Shown here one piece after another: positions 51,637 to 60,009 of a stretch of DNA of 64,000 nt. The DNA is from Prauserella endophytica. GTDB lineage: Bacteria > Actinomycetota > Actinomycetes > Mycobacteriales > Pseudonocardiaceae. Every line of letters begins with the position of its first letter. Position 1 is the first letter of the stretch. The position numbers and the translations under genes are program-made. The DNA lies in assembly GCF_005146945.1 (NCBI RefSeq), contig NZ_SWMS01000010.1:186001-250000 (forward strand). Direction: 5' to 3'. Under the pieces are notes generated by a model. The model searched no databases. It had not been told where the DNA came from and worked only from the letters and a program-made list of their open reading frames with translations.

Positions 51637-52662
51637 TCAGTGCGCGCTGGAGCGGGCCCAGAGGTTGATGCCGGACTCGGTCGCGTACCGGTCGATCTCG
51701 GCCAGTTCCTCGCCGGTGAAGCTCAGGTTGCCGAGCGCGGCCACGTTGTCCTCGAGCTGGGCGACGCTGCTGGCGCCGAGCACGGTCGAGGTCATGCGCT
51801 CGTCGCGCAGCGTCCACGCGATCGCCAGCTGCGCGAGCGTCTGTCCCCGCGCCGCGGCGATCCCGGCGAGCGCCCGCACCTTGCCGAGGTTCTCCTCGGT
51901 GAGGAAGCCCGCCGGCAGCGAGCTGTCCCGGCTGGCGCGGGAGCCCTCTGGCACGCCGTCGAGGTAACGGTCGGTCAGCATTCCCTGCGCGAGCGGGGAG
52001 AATCCGATGCAGCCGACGCCCTCCCGCTCCAGCACGTCGAGCAGGCCGCCCTCGATCCAGCGGTTCAGCATCGAGTAGGAGGGCTGGTGGATGCGCAGCG
52101 GCGTCCCCAGGTCACGCAGGATCGCCGCCGCCTCGGCGGTTTTCTCCGCGGAGTAGGAGGAGATGCCGACGTAGAGCGACTTGCCCTGCCGCACCGCCGA
52201 GTCCAGCGCGCCCATCGTCTCCTCGAGGGGCGTGTCCGGGTCGAACCGGTGCGAGTAGAAGATGTCCACGTAGTCGACGCCCATCCGGCGCAGGCTCGCG
52301 TCGAGGCTCGCGAGCACGTACTTGCGGGAGCCCCATTCGCCGTACGGACCGGGCCACATGTCGTACCCGGCCTTGGTGGAGACCACCAGCTCGTCGCGGT
52401 ACGGCCGGAAGTCGGTGGCGAGCACGCGGCCGAAGTTCTCCTCGGCGGAGCCGTAGGGCGGGCCGTAGTTGTTCGCAAGGTCGAAGTGCGTGATGCCGAG
52501 ATCGAAGGCGCGGCGAAGGATCGCTCGCTGCGTCTCGAACGGACGGTCGTGACCGAAGTTGTGCCACAGCCCGAGCGACACCAGCGGCAGCTTCAGCCCG
52601 GTGCGGCCCGAACGCCGGTAGGTCATGCCGTCGTAGCGCGAAGACGCGGCGAGGTAGCTCAT
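51637..52662 (-). CDS. Aldo/keto reductase (YghZ/L-glyceraldehyde-3-phosphate reductase-like)
   Basis: A 341-residue AKR. It begins MTYRRSGRTGLKLPLVSLGLWHNFG (start ATG 52662, weak GGAT site) with catalytic Asp and Tyr in FDLANNYGPPYGSAEENFG, the Lys in VVSTKAGYDMWPGPYGEWGS and the His in DIFYSHRFDPDTPLEET. GPYGEWGSRKY is a marker of the YghZ (AKR14) group, which reduces methylglyoxal and L-glyceraldehyde-3-phosphate. Detoxification of aldehydes is the likely role. Standing alone, it is not part of a longer operon. Confidence 0.92.
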   Translation of the reverse strand: MSYLAASSRYDGMTYRRSGRTGLKLPLVSLGLWHNFGHDRPFETQRAILRRAFDLGITHFDLANNYGPPYGSAEENFGRVLATDFRPYRDELVVSTKAGYDMWPGPYGEWGSRKYVLASLDASLRRMGVDYVDIFYSHRFDPDTPLEETMGALDSAVRQGKSLYVGISSYSAEKTAEAAAILRDLGTPLRIHQPSYSMLNRWIEGGLLDVLEREGVGCIGFSPLAQGMLTDRYLDGVPEGSRASRDSSLPAGFLTEENLGKVRALAGIAAARGQTLAQLAIAWTLRDERMTSTVLGASSVAQLEDNVAALGNLSFTGEELAEIDRYATESGINLWARSSAH

Positions 52663-52793
52663 GCGCCGATCCTCGCATGCGCGACGTGCCCGGAACCGGA
52701 CAGTGGCCACCCAGGAGGGCACCTCGGTTCGGCGCGGTGGCGGCCGATCCGCGCACCGCAAGCCGTTCCGTGCCATCGGCGGGCCCCGGGGGC

Positions 52794-53429
52794 TCAGGAC
52801 AGCAGCTCGGCCACGAGCGGAGCGGTCGACGCCAGCAGCGCGATCGCGAGCGCGACGTTGACCACGCGCGAGACGCGGGGCCGCCGCAGCGCCGTCCCCA
52901 GCGAGGCCCCCGCCACGGCCCAGCAGAGATGGATGAACACGATCAGCGCCGTGAGCACGAGTGTCTTCACCACGGTCTCCAGCACGGGCGTCGGCAGGCC
53001 GAGCCGGTGAGTGGTGAACAACGTCCCGAGCGCGGCGTAGGCCTTCGGGTTGGCCACCCCGAGCACGAGGCCGTGCAGCCACGTGGGTGGCGCCCGCGTC
53101 GGCGGTCCCGTGGCGGCAGGCGGCGGCGCGGTCGCGATCTTGTACGCCAGCCAGGCCAGGTAGGCGACGGAGAGACCGAGCAGCGCGGGACCCAGCCGCG
53201 GCTGGGTCAGCAGCACCGACGCGACCCCGGCGGCCACGACGACGAGCGCGGCCGTGGTGCCCGCGATGCTGCCGAGCAGGTACGGCATCGAGCGGCGCAG
53301 TCCGAACGCGGTGGCCGTCGCGGTCGCGCCGACGGTCGCCGGGCCGGGACTGCCCATCACCACGAGCGCGGTGGCCACCAGTGACAGGTACGGCCCCGCT
53401 CCCGCCGCGTCGCCGAGCATGTCCCGCAT
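52794..53429 (-). CDS. LysE/RhtB-family amino acid exporter
   Basis: A 211-residue protein with six membrane helices. The N-terminal motif GSPGPATVGATATATAFGLRRSMPYLLGS is the LysE/RhtB signature (GPGP region), and GVANPKAYAALGTLF is the conserved Asn-Pro-Lys segment. It exports amino acids or related amines. ATG 53429 follows GAGGAC. It is divergent from the AraC-family regulator, whose start lies only 27 nt away. That regulator is therefore its probable activator. Confidence 0.9.
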   Translation of the reverse strand: MRDMLGDAAGAGPYLSLVATALVVMGSPGPATVGATATATAFGLRRSMPYLLGSIAGTTAALVVVAAGVASVLLTQPRLGPALLGLSVAYLAWLAYKIATAPPPAATGPPTRAPPTWLHGLVLGVANPKAYAALGTLFTTHRLGLPTPVLETVVKTLVLTALIVFIHLCWAVAGASLGTALRRPRVSRVVNVALAIALLASTAPLVAELLS

Positions 53430-53456
53430 CGCCGGTCCGTCCTCTAGTGTCGGTGG

Positions 53457-54329
53457 ATGCGAGCGAACGTAGGCCGGCCGGGCACGGGCAGTCTTGAATC
53501 GTTGTGCGACCGCCTTCCCGCGACGTCGTCCGGAGGGCACCGGCTGCGGTTCGGCGGCGGCGCGGCCGGGATCGAGCGGCTCGAGGCCGCGCTGCGGGGC
53601 GAGGCGTTCGCACCGCACCGGCACGACACCTACGCGATCGGCGTGACGCTCGCCGGTGTGCAGACTTTCCGCTACCGAGGCGAGCAGCGGCACTGCCTGC
53701 CCGGCGAGTGGCACGTGCTGCACCCCGACGAGCCGCACGACGGCGCTCCCGGCACCGACGACGGCTTCGGCTACCGGATCGTCTACCTCGACCCGGCGCT
53801 CGTGCAGGACGCGCTCGGCGGGCGGCCGCTGCCGTTCGTCCCCGATCCCGTGCTCCGCCCTGACGGCCCGGATCGAGCGCTCGGCGGCTTCCTGCGCCAC
53901 ATCGACGAACCGCTCGACGAGCTGGAGGCCGCCGAGCTCACCTCCGCGATCGCCGACCTGCTCGCCCGTCACGCGGGCGGGCCCCGTTCGCGGACGGGCA
54001 AGGCGGCGCTCGACCTCGCCGCGCTGAAGCGGGTGAGGGCGCTGCTGCTGGACGACCCGGCGACGAGGCATCCGGTCGAGGACCTTGAGCGGGTCGCCGG
54101 GCTGGACCGGTGGACGGTCGCACGGCAGTTCCGCGCGGCGTTCGGCACCAGCCCGACCCGGTTCCGCACGATGCGCAGGCTGGACCTGGCGCGGAGCCTC
54201 ATGCGGGAGGGACATCGGCTGAGCGAGGTCGCGGTGCTCGCCGGCTTCGCCGACCAGAGCCACCTGACCCGCATGTTCAAGCGGACCTACGGCCTGACGC
54301 CAGCGGCGTGGCAGTCCGCCACGGCCTGA
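53457..54329 (+). CDS. AraC-family transcriptional regulator
   Basis: A 290-residue AraC protein with an N-terminal cupin-like sensor domain (AFAPHRHDTYAIGVTLAGVQTFRYRGEQ, PGEWHVLHPDEPHDG) and two C-terminal helix-turn-helices: ERVAGLDRWTVARQFRAAFGTSPTRFRTMRRLDLARSLM and LSEVAVLAGFADQSHLTRMFKRTYGLTPAAW. This AraC-cupin type frequently controls a neighbouring LysE exporter, and the exporter gene is divergent here. The intergenic space is just 27 nt, so the regulator's transcript could be leaderless or its start lies further inside. Confidence 0.9.
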   Translation: MRANVGRPGTGSLESLCDRLPATSSGGHRLRFGGGAAGIERLEAALRGEAFAPHRHDTYAIGVTLAGVQTFRYRGEQRHCLPGEWHVLHPDEPHDGAPGTDDGFGYRIVYLDPALVQDALGGRPLPFVPDPVLRPDGPDRALGGFLRHIDEPLDELEAAELTSAIADLLARHAGGPRSRTGKAALDLAALKRVRALLLDDPATRHPVEDLERVAGLDRWTVARQFRAAFGTSPTRFRTMRRLDLARSLMREGHRLSEVAVLAGFADQSHLTRMFKRTYGLTPAAWQSATA

Positions 54330-54334
54330 GTCGC

Positions 54335-55066
54335 TCAGAGCCCGCCCGCGACCCCCAGCACCGCGCCGTTGACATAGGACGCGGCGGGGGAGAGCAGCCA
54401 CGCCACCGCCTCCGCGATCTCCTCCGGCCTGCCGGGGCGGCCGAGCGGCACGGCGGCGGCGACGCGCAGCGCCCGGCCCGGCTCTCCGGCGCGGGCGTGG
54501 ATCGTGGTGTCGGTGGTTCCCGGCGCGACGGCGTTGACCCGCACGCCCTGCGGGCCGAGCTCCTTGGCCAGGCCCACGGTCAGGGTCTCCACACCCGCCT
54601 TCGCCGCCGCGTAGGCGACGTACTCGCCCGGCGAGCCCGTGCGCGCGGCCACCGACGACACGTTGACGATCGCGCGGTCCGCCGTGCCGTCCCAGCGCCG
54701 GGCGGCTTCCCGGCAGAGCCGCGTCGGTGCGACGAGGTTGACGTCCACCACCGCGCGCAGGTCCTCGTCGGACAGTGCGGTGAAGGGCCCGATCCGGCCG
54801 GTGATCCCGGCGTTGTTCACCACGGCGACCACCTCGCCGAGGCTCGACGCCGTGTCGAACAGGCGGCGTGGGGCGTCGTCGGAGGTGACGTCGAGGCGGA
54901 TGCCCACGGCCCGGCCGTCCGTGACGCGCTCGACCTCGCCCGCGTCGCCCGGGGAGCTGGTGTGGGTGAAGACCACGGCGAACCCGTCGTGGCAGAGCCG
55001 TTCGACCACACACCGGCCGATGCCCCGCGAGCCACCGGTCACGACGGCCACCCCGGAGATACTCAC
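54335..55066 (-). CDS. Short-chain dehydrogenase (FabG-like)
   Basis: A 243-residue SDR. Motifs TGGSRGIG (about 10-17), NNAGITG, catalytic Ser in [21 protein letters not shown] for Tyr-Lys and APGTTDT. NADP(H) is likely given the basic residue after GIGR. GTG 55066 overlaps the stop of the preceding dehydrogenase gene by 4 nt and has GGGAG upstream. It is probably co-transcribed with that gene; both act on hydroxy or keto acid-type molecules. The exact substrate is unknown. Confidence 0.92.
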   Translation of the reverse strand: MSISGVAVVTGGSRGIGRCVVERLCHDGFAVVFTHTSSPGDAGEVERVTDGRAVGIRLDVTSDDAPRRLFDTASSLGEVVAVVNNAGITGRIGPFTALSDEDLRAVVDVNLVAPTRLCREAARRWDGTADRAIVNVSSVAARTGSPGEYVAYAAAKAGVETLTVGLAKELGPQGVRVNAVAPGTTDTTIHARAGEPGRALRVAAAVPLGRPGRPEEIAEAVAWLLSPAASYVNGAVLGVAGGL

Positions 55067-55971
55067 GCGCGCTCCCTTCCCGCGGTGCGAGCCTCGATCG
55101 CCCTGACGACGGCGGCCATGTCGGCACCACCGTGGCCGAGGCCCACCGTGTCGGCGTAGAGCCCGTGGCACACGTCGAGCAGCGGCGACGCGAGTCCCGC
55201 CTCGCGCGCGGCCCCCGCGATGAGCCGGTTGTTCTTCAGCACGTCCGCGATCGAGGCCTGGACCGAGAAGTCACCGGCGACGAGCTTAGCGGCCTTGGTC
55301 CGCGAGACGGCCGAGGCCATCGGCCCGGCGTCGAGCACGCGGGCCAGCGCGGTGACGTCGAGCCCATGGCCCTCGGCGAAGTGGAACGCCTCGGCCAGCC
55401 CGGTGACCATGGTGATCAGGAACAGGTTCACCGCGAACTTCAACAGCAGCGCGCCGGGCACGGGGCCGCACTCGAACGCCGCCGCGCACAGCGGTGCGAG
55501 CAGCGGGCGGACGCGAGTGACGTCGGCCTCCGCGCCGGCCAGCATCGCGACGAGCTCGCCCGCCTCGGCCGGCCCGCGCGAGCCCGACACGGGGGCTTCG
55601 ACGTACGCGCCGCCCTCCGCCGCGATCTCCGCGTCGAGCCGCCGCGAGTAGTCGGCGGGAACCGTGCCCAGGTGCACGACGGTGCGGCCACGAACACGCG
55701 GGCCGAACTCCGCGGTGCCCCGGGCCAGCACGGCGTCCACGGCGGTCTCGTCGGCGAGCATCAGCAGTACCACGTCGGCGAGCTCGAACAGCTCACCGGA
55801 GCTGGTCGCCCGGCGGGCACCAGCCGCCACCACGGCATCGCAGGCGGCGGCCGTGCGATTCCAGACCACCAGCGGCGTGCCCGCGCGCACGAGGTTGAGC
55901 GCCATCGGCGCGCCCATCACCCCGAGCCCGGCGAACCCCAGCCGCACCTCGTCACTCCGGTCTTTCCCCAT
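55063..55971 (-). CDS. 6-phosphogluconate/3-hydroxyisobutyrate dehydrogenase-family reductase
   Basis: A 302-residue beta-hydroxyacid dehydrogenase. The cofactor motif is [16 protein letters not shown], followed by VVWNRT (the Asn-Arg in NRT indicates NADPH), then [17 protein letters not shown] EAPVSGSRG (substrate-binding) and the catalytic Lys in [11 protein letters not shown]. The late helix [15 protein letters not shown] is typical. ATG 55971 has GAGGAG upstream. It overlaps the SDR gene downstream by 4 nt. GLYR/succinic semialdehyde reductase-like activity is one possibility. No regulator lies directly beside it. Confidence 0.92.
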   Translation of the reverse strand: MGKDRSDEVRLGFAGLGVMGAPMALNLVRAGTPLVVWNRTAAACDAVVAAGARRATSSGELFELADVVLLMLADETAVDAVLARGTAEFGPRVRGRTVVHLGTVPADYSRRLDAEIAAEGGAYVEAPVSGSRGPAEAGELVAMLAGAEADVTRVRPLLAPLCAAAFECGPVPGALLLKFAVNLFLITMVTGLAEAFHFAEGHGLDVTALARVLDAGPMASAVSRTKAAKLVAGDFSVQASIADVLKNNRLIAGAAREAGLASPLLDVCHGLYADTVGLGHGGADMAAVVRAIEARTAGRERA

Positions 55972-56164
55972 CGCACTCCTCACGTTCCGCTGGTGAGGTG
56001 GTTCTAGCGAGCGCGGGGACGGCGCGTCTTGAACGGTTGTGCGTCCTCACCCGCCCTCGTGTGCCCCGCCCGATTCATGTCGCACTGTGCAAGAATTCCG
56101 CGATGCGGCAGTGTCGTGGTGGCTCGCCGATGCTCTCCGGCGGAACCTGAGGCGTGGGCACCGC

Positions 56165-56536
56165 GTGGACGAGGCGGCGATACTCGGGCTGGAGCGTCAG
56201 GGCTGGGCGCTCGCGGGGTCGAGGCACGCCAAGGGCTTCTACGACCGGTTGCTCACCGCCGACGCGGTGCTGTTCCTGCCCGGCGAATGGCTGGACCGCA
56301 CGCGCGCGCTCGAATACTGGCTGACGATGCCGAGATGGGCCGAGTACCGGCTGCTGCGGCCGAAGGTCATGCCGCTCGCCGACGTGGTCGCCGCGGTGTC
56401 CTACCGCGTCGTCGCGCGGGAGCAGGGCCGTGCCGAGCCCTACCGCGCGGACTGCGTGAGCGTCTACGCACAGGAGAACGCACGGTGGCGCCTGACGTTC
56501 CACGAGCAGACCCCCGTGGGATGCTCGCCGGACTGA
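56165..56536 (+). CDS. NTF2-like (DUF4440/SnoaL-type) protein
   Basis: About 123 residues with an NTF2 fold pattern: ILGLERQGWALAGSRHAKGFYDRLLTADAVLFLPG, a helix with DRTRALEYW, strands with VMPLADVVAAVSYRVVARE, and an ending WRLTFHEQTPV. The start is uncertain: the open frame extends to 56039, but the domain begins near GTG 56165. Several upstream GTG codons lack good ribosome sites. DUF4440 proteins bind small hydrophobic ligands. It stands alone, with the dehydrogenases behind it on the other strand. Confidence 0.65.
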   Translation: MDEAAILGLERQGWALAGSRHAKGFYDRLLTADAVLFLPGEWLDRTRALEYWLTMPRWAEYRLLRPKVMPLADVVAAVSYRVVAREQGRAEPYRADCVSVYAQENARWRLTFHEQTPVGCSPD

Positions 56537-56723
56537 GCCGGTGTCGGCGGCGCAGCGGCAGCAGTTCGCCGGCGCCGTGGTGGTGTGGTCCGGGTTTCTG
56601 CGCGTTCAACCGCGCCGCACTGAGCCTGATCGCGGGCCTGCCATCGCGGCCGTGGCGTTTCCGGCGCCGGCTCCGGTGGCCGTGGTGACGTACCGGTCCT
56701 TCGCGTGCTGGATCGTGATCCCG

Positions 56724-56754
56724 TTGGCTGTCCGCCCGGTCCGTCGGCTACGGT
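56724..56754 (+). promoter_or_regulatory. Possible promoter for the ABC-F leader
   Basis: TTGGCT (56724-56729) and TACGGT (56749-56754) are separated by 19 nt, slightly longer than ideal. A start a few bases after the second box would place the short upstream ORF at 56799 close to the 5' end. The long 416-nt gap before the ABC-F start supports a regulated leader. The promoter call itself is weak. Confidence 0.35.
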
Positions 56755-56798
56755 CGAGACCGGTGATCGCGTCGCGCGAGATTTCAGGGAGTGCGCCC

Positions 56799-56828
56799 AT
56801 GGTGGCCGAGGACGACATCTCCGGGTGA
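56799..56828 (+). CDS. Upstream leader ORF of the ABC-F gene (9 codons)
   Basis: ATG 56799 is preceded by AGGGAG (56786-56791) with 7-nt spacing and encodes MVAEDDISG before a TGA. Such short leader ORFs with their own ribosome site are typical of antibiotic-inducible ABC-F genes, where a drug-stalled ribosome changes folding of the following mRNA. The peptide resembles no known stalling peptide, so the role is inferred from position. Confidence 0.45.
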   Translation: MVAEDDISG

Positions 56829-56844
56829 TACCCGGCCCGGCCGG

Positions 56845-56869
56845 CGGTGCTCGCCAGCAGGCGGCACCG
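56845..56869 (+). promoter_or_regulatory. Hairpin between leader ORF and ABC-F gene, candidate attenuator
   Basis: CGGTGC-t-CGCC-AGCA-GGCG-GCACCG folds into a 10-bp stem with one bulge and a 4-nt loop, 16 nt after the leader stop; flanking CCGG blocks could extend it. A pyrimidine-rich stretch follows (56881-56905). This fits a terminator or blocking hairpin that ribosome stalling upstream could prevent. Confidence 0.5.
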
Positions 56870-56952
56870 CTACCGGTCGTGTCCTCGTTCCCTTTCCCTG
56901 TTCCATATCCGGGTGGCTCGCCGCTGCCCGCGTCGCGTGAGGACTTTCCTTC

Positions 56953-58584
56953 GTGTCCAAGACTTTCATCGTGTGTTCCGGCCTGTCGTTCTCCTGGCCC
57001 GACGGCACCCCGGTGTTCGAGAACCTCGGCTTCACCGTCGGGGCGGGCCGCACCGGCCTCGTCGCGCCCAACGGAGCGGGCAAGAGCACGCTGCTCAAGC
57101 TGATCGCGGGGGAGTACCTTCCCTCGGCGGGTTCCGTCACCGTCGACGGTGTGCTGGGGTACCTGCCGCAGACGCTTCCGCTCGACGGCGAGCCGACCGT
57201 GGCCGAGGTGCTGGAGATCGCCCCGGTCGTCGGCGCGCTGGCCGCCATCGAGGCGGGTGACGCGAGCGAGGAGCATTTCGCCACGATCGGCTCCGACTGG
57301 GACATCGAGGACCGGGCCCGCGCGGAGCTCGATCGGCTCGGGCTCGGCGATGTCGAGCTGGACCGGAGGCTCGGCACGCTCAGCGGCGGCCAGGTCGTCT
57401 CCCTCGGCCTCGCCGCACAGCTGCTGAAGCGGCCCGACGTTCTCGTGCTCGACGAGCCCACCAACAACCTCGACCGCGCGGCGCGGACCCGCTTGCACGC
57501 GGTGCTCGGCGACTGGAAGGGCTGCCTGCTGCTCGTGAGCCACGACCGGGAGCTGCTCGACCGGATGGACCGGATCGCCGAGCTCGAGCCTGGCCGGCTT
57601 CGCGTCCACGGCGGGAACTTCACCGAGTACGAGGCGGCGAAGCAGGCCGAGCGCGAGGTCGCGGAGAAGAACCTGCGCGCCGCCGAGCAGGAGCTCAAGC
57701 GCGAGAAGCGCGAGCTGCAACAGGCCCGTGAGCGGGCCGCCCGCCGCGCGAGCGCGGGCGCGCGCAACAACGCCGACATCCCGAGGATCGTGCGGGGCAC
57801 GTTGCAGCGGCGCGCCCAGGAGTCCGCGGCCAAGGCGGACGGCGTGCACTCCCAGCGCGTCGAGGGCGCAAAGGCCAAAGTGGACGAAGCCGACCGCGCG
57901 CTGCGCGAGGACGAGACGATGTCGCTTTCCCTCCCGGACACGCTCGTCCCTGCTGGGCGGACGGTGTTCCACGGCGAGCGGATCCAGGTCCGCCACGACG
58001 GCCGCGCGCTGTTCGCGGGCGACGGTCTGGACCTCGCGATCCGCGGCCCCGAGCGGATCGCGCTCACCGGCGGCAACGGGGCGGGCAAGTCGACGCTGCT
58101 GCGGGTCATGGCGGGCCTGACCGAGCCCGACAGCGGGGTGATGAGCCGGGCGCACGGGCGTGTCGCCTACCTTTCGCAGCGGCTCGACCTGCTGGACCTG
58201 GAACGCAGCACGGCGGAGAACCTGCGCGCGTTCGCGCCGGGCAAGGCCACCACCGAGACCATGCACCTGCTGGCCCGCTTCCTGTTCCGCGCGGAGCGGG
58301 CGGACCTGCCGGTGGGCGCGCTCTCCGGTGGAGAGCGGCTGCGCGCGACCCTGCTGTGCGTGCTGTGCGCCGAGCCGGCGCCGCAACTGCTGCTGCTCGA
58401 CGAGCCCACCAACAACCTCGACCTGCCCAGCGTGCGGCAGCTGACCGGGGCACTGAAGTCCTACCGCGGCGCGTTCGTGGTCGTCAGCCACGACCACCGG
58501 TTCCTCTCCGAGCTCGGGGTGAGTCGCCGGCTGCGGCTCACCGGGGGCGAGCTGACCGAGACGGGGCCGCCGGAACCGGAGTGA
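56953..58584 (+). CDS. ABC-F family ATPase (ribosome-protection type)
   Basis: A 543-residue soluble protein with two ATP-binding cassettes and no membrane segments. Walker A sites are GLVAPNGAGKST and LTGGNGAGKST, signatures LSGGQVVSLGLA and LSGGERLRATLL, Walker B LVLDEPTNNLD and LLLDEPTNNLD. The interdomain linker (about 230-320), KQAEREVAEKNLRAAEQELKREK, is a charged coiled coil of antibiotic-resistance length. ABC-F proteins of this type displace ribosome-targeting drugs; others regulate translation. GTG 56953 follows GAGGA. The gene has a long structured leader, which favours the drug-induced class. Confidence 0.93.
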   Translation: MSKTFIVCSGLSFSWPDGTPVFENLGFTVGAGRTGLVAPNGAGKSTLLKLIAGEYLPSAGSVTVDGVLGYLPQTLPLDGEPTVAEVLEIAPVVGALAAIEAGDASEEHFATIGSDWDIEDRARAELDRLGLGDVELDRRLGTLSGGQVVSLGLAAQLLKRPDVLVLDEPTNNLDRAARTRLHAVLGDWKGCLLLVSHDRELLDRMDRIAELEPGRLRVHGGNFTEYEAAKQAEREVAEKNLRAAEQELKREKRELQQARERAARRASAGARNNADIPRIVRGTLQRRAQESAAKADGVHSQRVEGAKAKVDEADRALREDETMSLSLPDTLVPAGRTVFHGERIQVRHDGRALFAGDGLDLAIRGPERIALTGGNGAGKSTLLRVMAGLTEPDSGVMSRAHGRVAYLSQRLDLLDLERSTAENLRAFAPGKATTETMHLLARFLFRAERADLPVGALSGGERLRATLLCVLCAEPAPQLLLLDEPTNNLDLPSVRQLTGALKSYRGAFVVVSHDHRFLSELGVSRRLRLTGGELTETGPPEPE

Positions 58585-58607
58585 GCGGAGCCCGGAGTGG
58601 CGGGGCC

Positions 58608-59174
58608 TCAGGAGGAGTGACGGCGGCGCGCCACGAGCCAGCCCGCGCCGCCCAGCACCACGGCGGCCAGCGCCACCCCGCCCCACAGCAGGGGAGCCGC
58701 GGCGCCCGGCTCGCCGAGCCGCACGTCCACTCCGGGCAGGGGCGTGCGGCCCTCCCCGAAGGGAAGGCTCTCCGCCGGCCCGATCGGGCGCGTGCCGTCG
58801 CACAGGGCCGTGGACAGCCGGGCCCCGGACTCCCGAGTCCGATGGGCGAACACCAGCAGCGTGCCGCCCAGCGACAGGTGACAACTGCTGGCGCTTCCGG
58901 GGCTCTCGACCTCCTGCCGGGCCCGGACCCGTCCCTTGTAGACCCGCGTGACCTCGAAGATCGCCGTGTCGACGTGGATGTTCTCCGGCGTGCCCTGCTC
59001 CCGGCCGGTCACCGTGCCCGTGAACACCGCGTCAGCGCGGGCGAACCGTTCGGCGTCGGTGCTTTCGGCGCAGGAGCAGGCGTGCGCCGGCGGCGCCGGC
59101 AGCACCAGGGCGACGGGCACCAGCGCCAGCACGGCGAGGACGAGCAGGACGGTACGTCCCGTACGGCGGATCAT
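58608..59174 (-). CDS. Secreted/anchored TIMP-like (NTR-domain) protein
   Basis: A 188-residue protein with a signal peptide of about 32 residues ending AHA, after which the mature chain starts CSCAES. In eukaryotic TIMPs the mature N-terminal CxC inserts into metalloprotease sites, and bacterial NTR-domain proteins keep the motif. Further cysteines (SCH, LCD) could form disulfides with it. VYKGRVRARQEV fits the OB-like fold. A C-terminal membrane helix (about 159-181) with RRRHSS tail anchors it. A protease inhibitor role is an inference from TIMP. Confidence 0.8.
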   Translation of the reverse strand: MIRRTGRTVLLVLAVLALVPVALVLPAPPAHACSCAESTDAERFARADAVFTGTVTGREQGTPENIHVDTAIFEVTRVYKGRVRARQEVESPGSASSCHLSLGGTLLVFAHRTRESGARLSTALCDGTRPIGPAESLPFGEGRTPLPGVDVRLGEPGAAAPLLWGGVALAAVVLGGAGWLVARRRHSS

Positions 59175-59244
59175 CGAGGGCTCCCTCCGGCCTCGGCGCC
59201 CACACCGCTGCAGACGGCGCCGGGTGCGCGAAGGGTTGCACCGC

Positions 59245-59835
59245 TCAGCGGTTCGCCGCCTCCCGGGCCGCGCGCTCCACGCGCTGCCGGTACTCCGTCC
59301 ACCAGCTCTGGTCGCCGGGGGCCAGGTTGTCCACGTCGGCCCGCAGCCCCGCGGCGCCGTCGATGAGCTCGCGGACGATGTCGGCGTGCCCCGCGTGGCG
59401 GTGGGTCTCGGCGATCATGTGCACCAGGACCTGGTGCAGCGTCACGTCGCCGCGGTCCCCGGGCCAGTGCGGCACCCGGCCGGGCGAGTCCAGTTCCAGC
59501 GTCTCGATCGTAGTGTCCGCGTGTGCGCACACCCGCCGGTAGAGCGCGACGAGGTCGGCTCGCGACTCGTCGGCCGTCGCCCACATGTCCACGTTGGGCT
59601 CCGCGTCGTCGGTGAGCCAGGGCAGCGTCTCACCGAACGGCCGCCCGAAGGTGTCCGCGAAGTACCCCAGCTCGCAGCCGGACAGGTGCTTGACCAGTCC
59701 GAGCAGGTTCGTTCCGGTGGGGGTGAGCGGACGGCGGACGTCGTACTCGGTGAGCCCGTCGAGCTTCCAGAGCAGCGCGTCGCGGGCGATCTGGAGGTAG
59801 CGGTGGAGGTGTGCTTTCGCGTCCGGTGCGGTCAT
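59245..59835 (-). CDS. DinB/DUF664 superfamily protein
   Basis: A 196-residue four-helix DinB-like protein. His residues that usually hold a metal are in VKHLSGCELGYF (helix 2) and in MIAETHRHAGHADIVREL (helix 3, HxxxH). The family contains mycothiol- and bacillithiol-dependent enzymes; in actinobacteria mycothiol transferase is a likely class, though most members are uncharacterised. ATG 59835 has GGAGG 7 nt upstream. It is divergent from the NRAMP-related transporter. Confidence 0.85.
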   Translation of the reverse strand: MTAPDAKAHLHRYLQIARDALLWKLDGLTEYDVRRPLTPTGTNLLGLVKHLSGCELGYFADTFGRPFGETLPWLTDDAEPNVDMWATADESRADLVALYRRVCAHADTTIETLELDSPGRVPHWPGDRGDVTLHQVLVHMIAETHRHAGHADIVRELIDGAAGLRADVDNLAPGDQSWWTEYRQRVERAAREAANR

Positions 59836-59920
59836 GCCGTCAGCCTCCCACGACCCGTTCCCGGTGTCGGCGCGGTCCACTGTGGAGCCGGTAGCGGCGG
59901 GGACCGCGACGATCATGCTA

Positions 59921-59950
59921 TTGACACGATCGGGTGAGCTGCGTCACTCT
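59921..59950 (+). promoter_or_regulatory. Possible promoter of the NRAMP-related operon
   Basis: A perfect -35 box TTGACA is at 59921-59926; the best -10 candidate 17-18 nt downstream, TCACTC or CACTCT near 59944-59950, is poor. It lies 60 nt upstream of the transporter start. No metal-repressor box recognised. Confidence 0.35.
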
Positions 59951-60009
59951 GTCTGGGCGCTGAGCGGACTGGTTGGGATTTACCACCTGCGGTGAGATGA
60001 GGCGGCCGT

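Larger units (their letters stand above)
56537..56952. other. 416-nt gap before the ABC-F gene
   Basis: No gene of ordinary size fits here. The first half (56537-56720) shows nothing recognisable. The second half holds the candidate promoter, leader ORF and hairpin described in separate entries. Confidence 0.6.
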
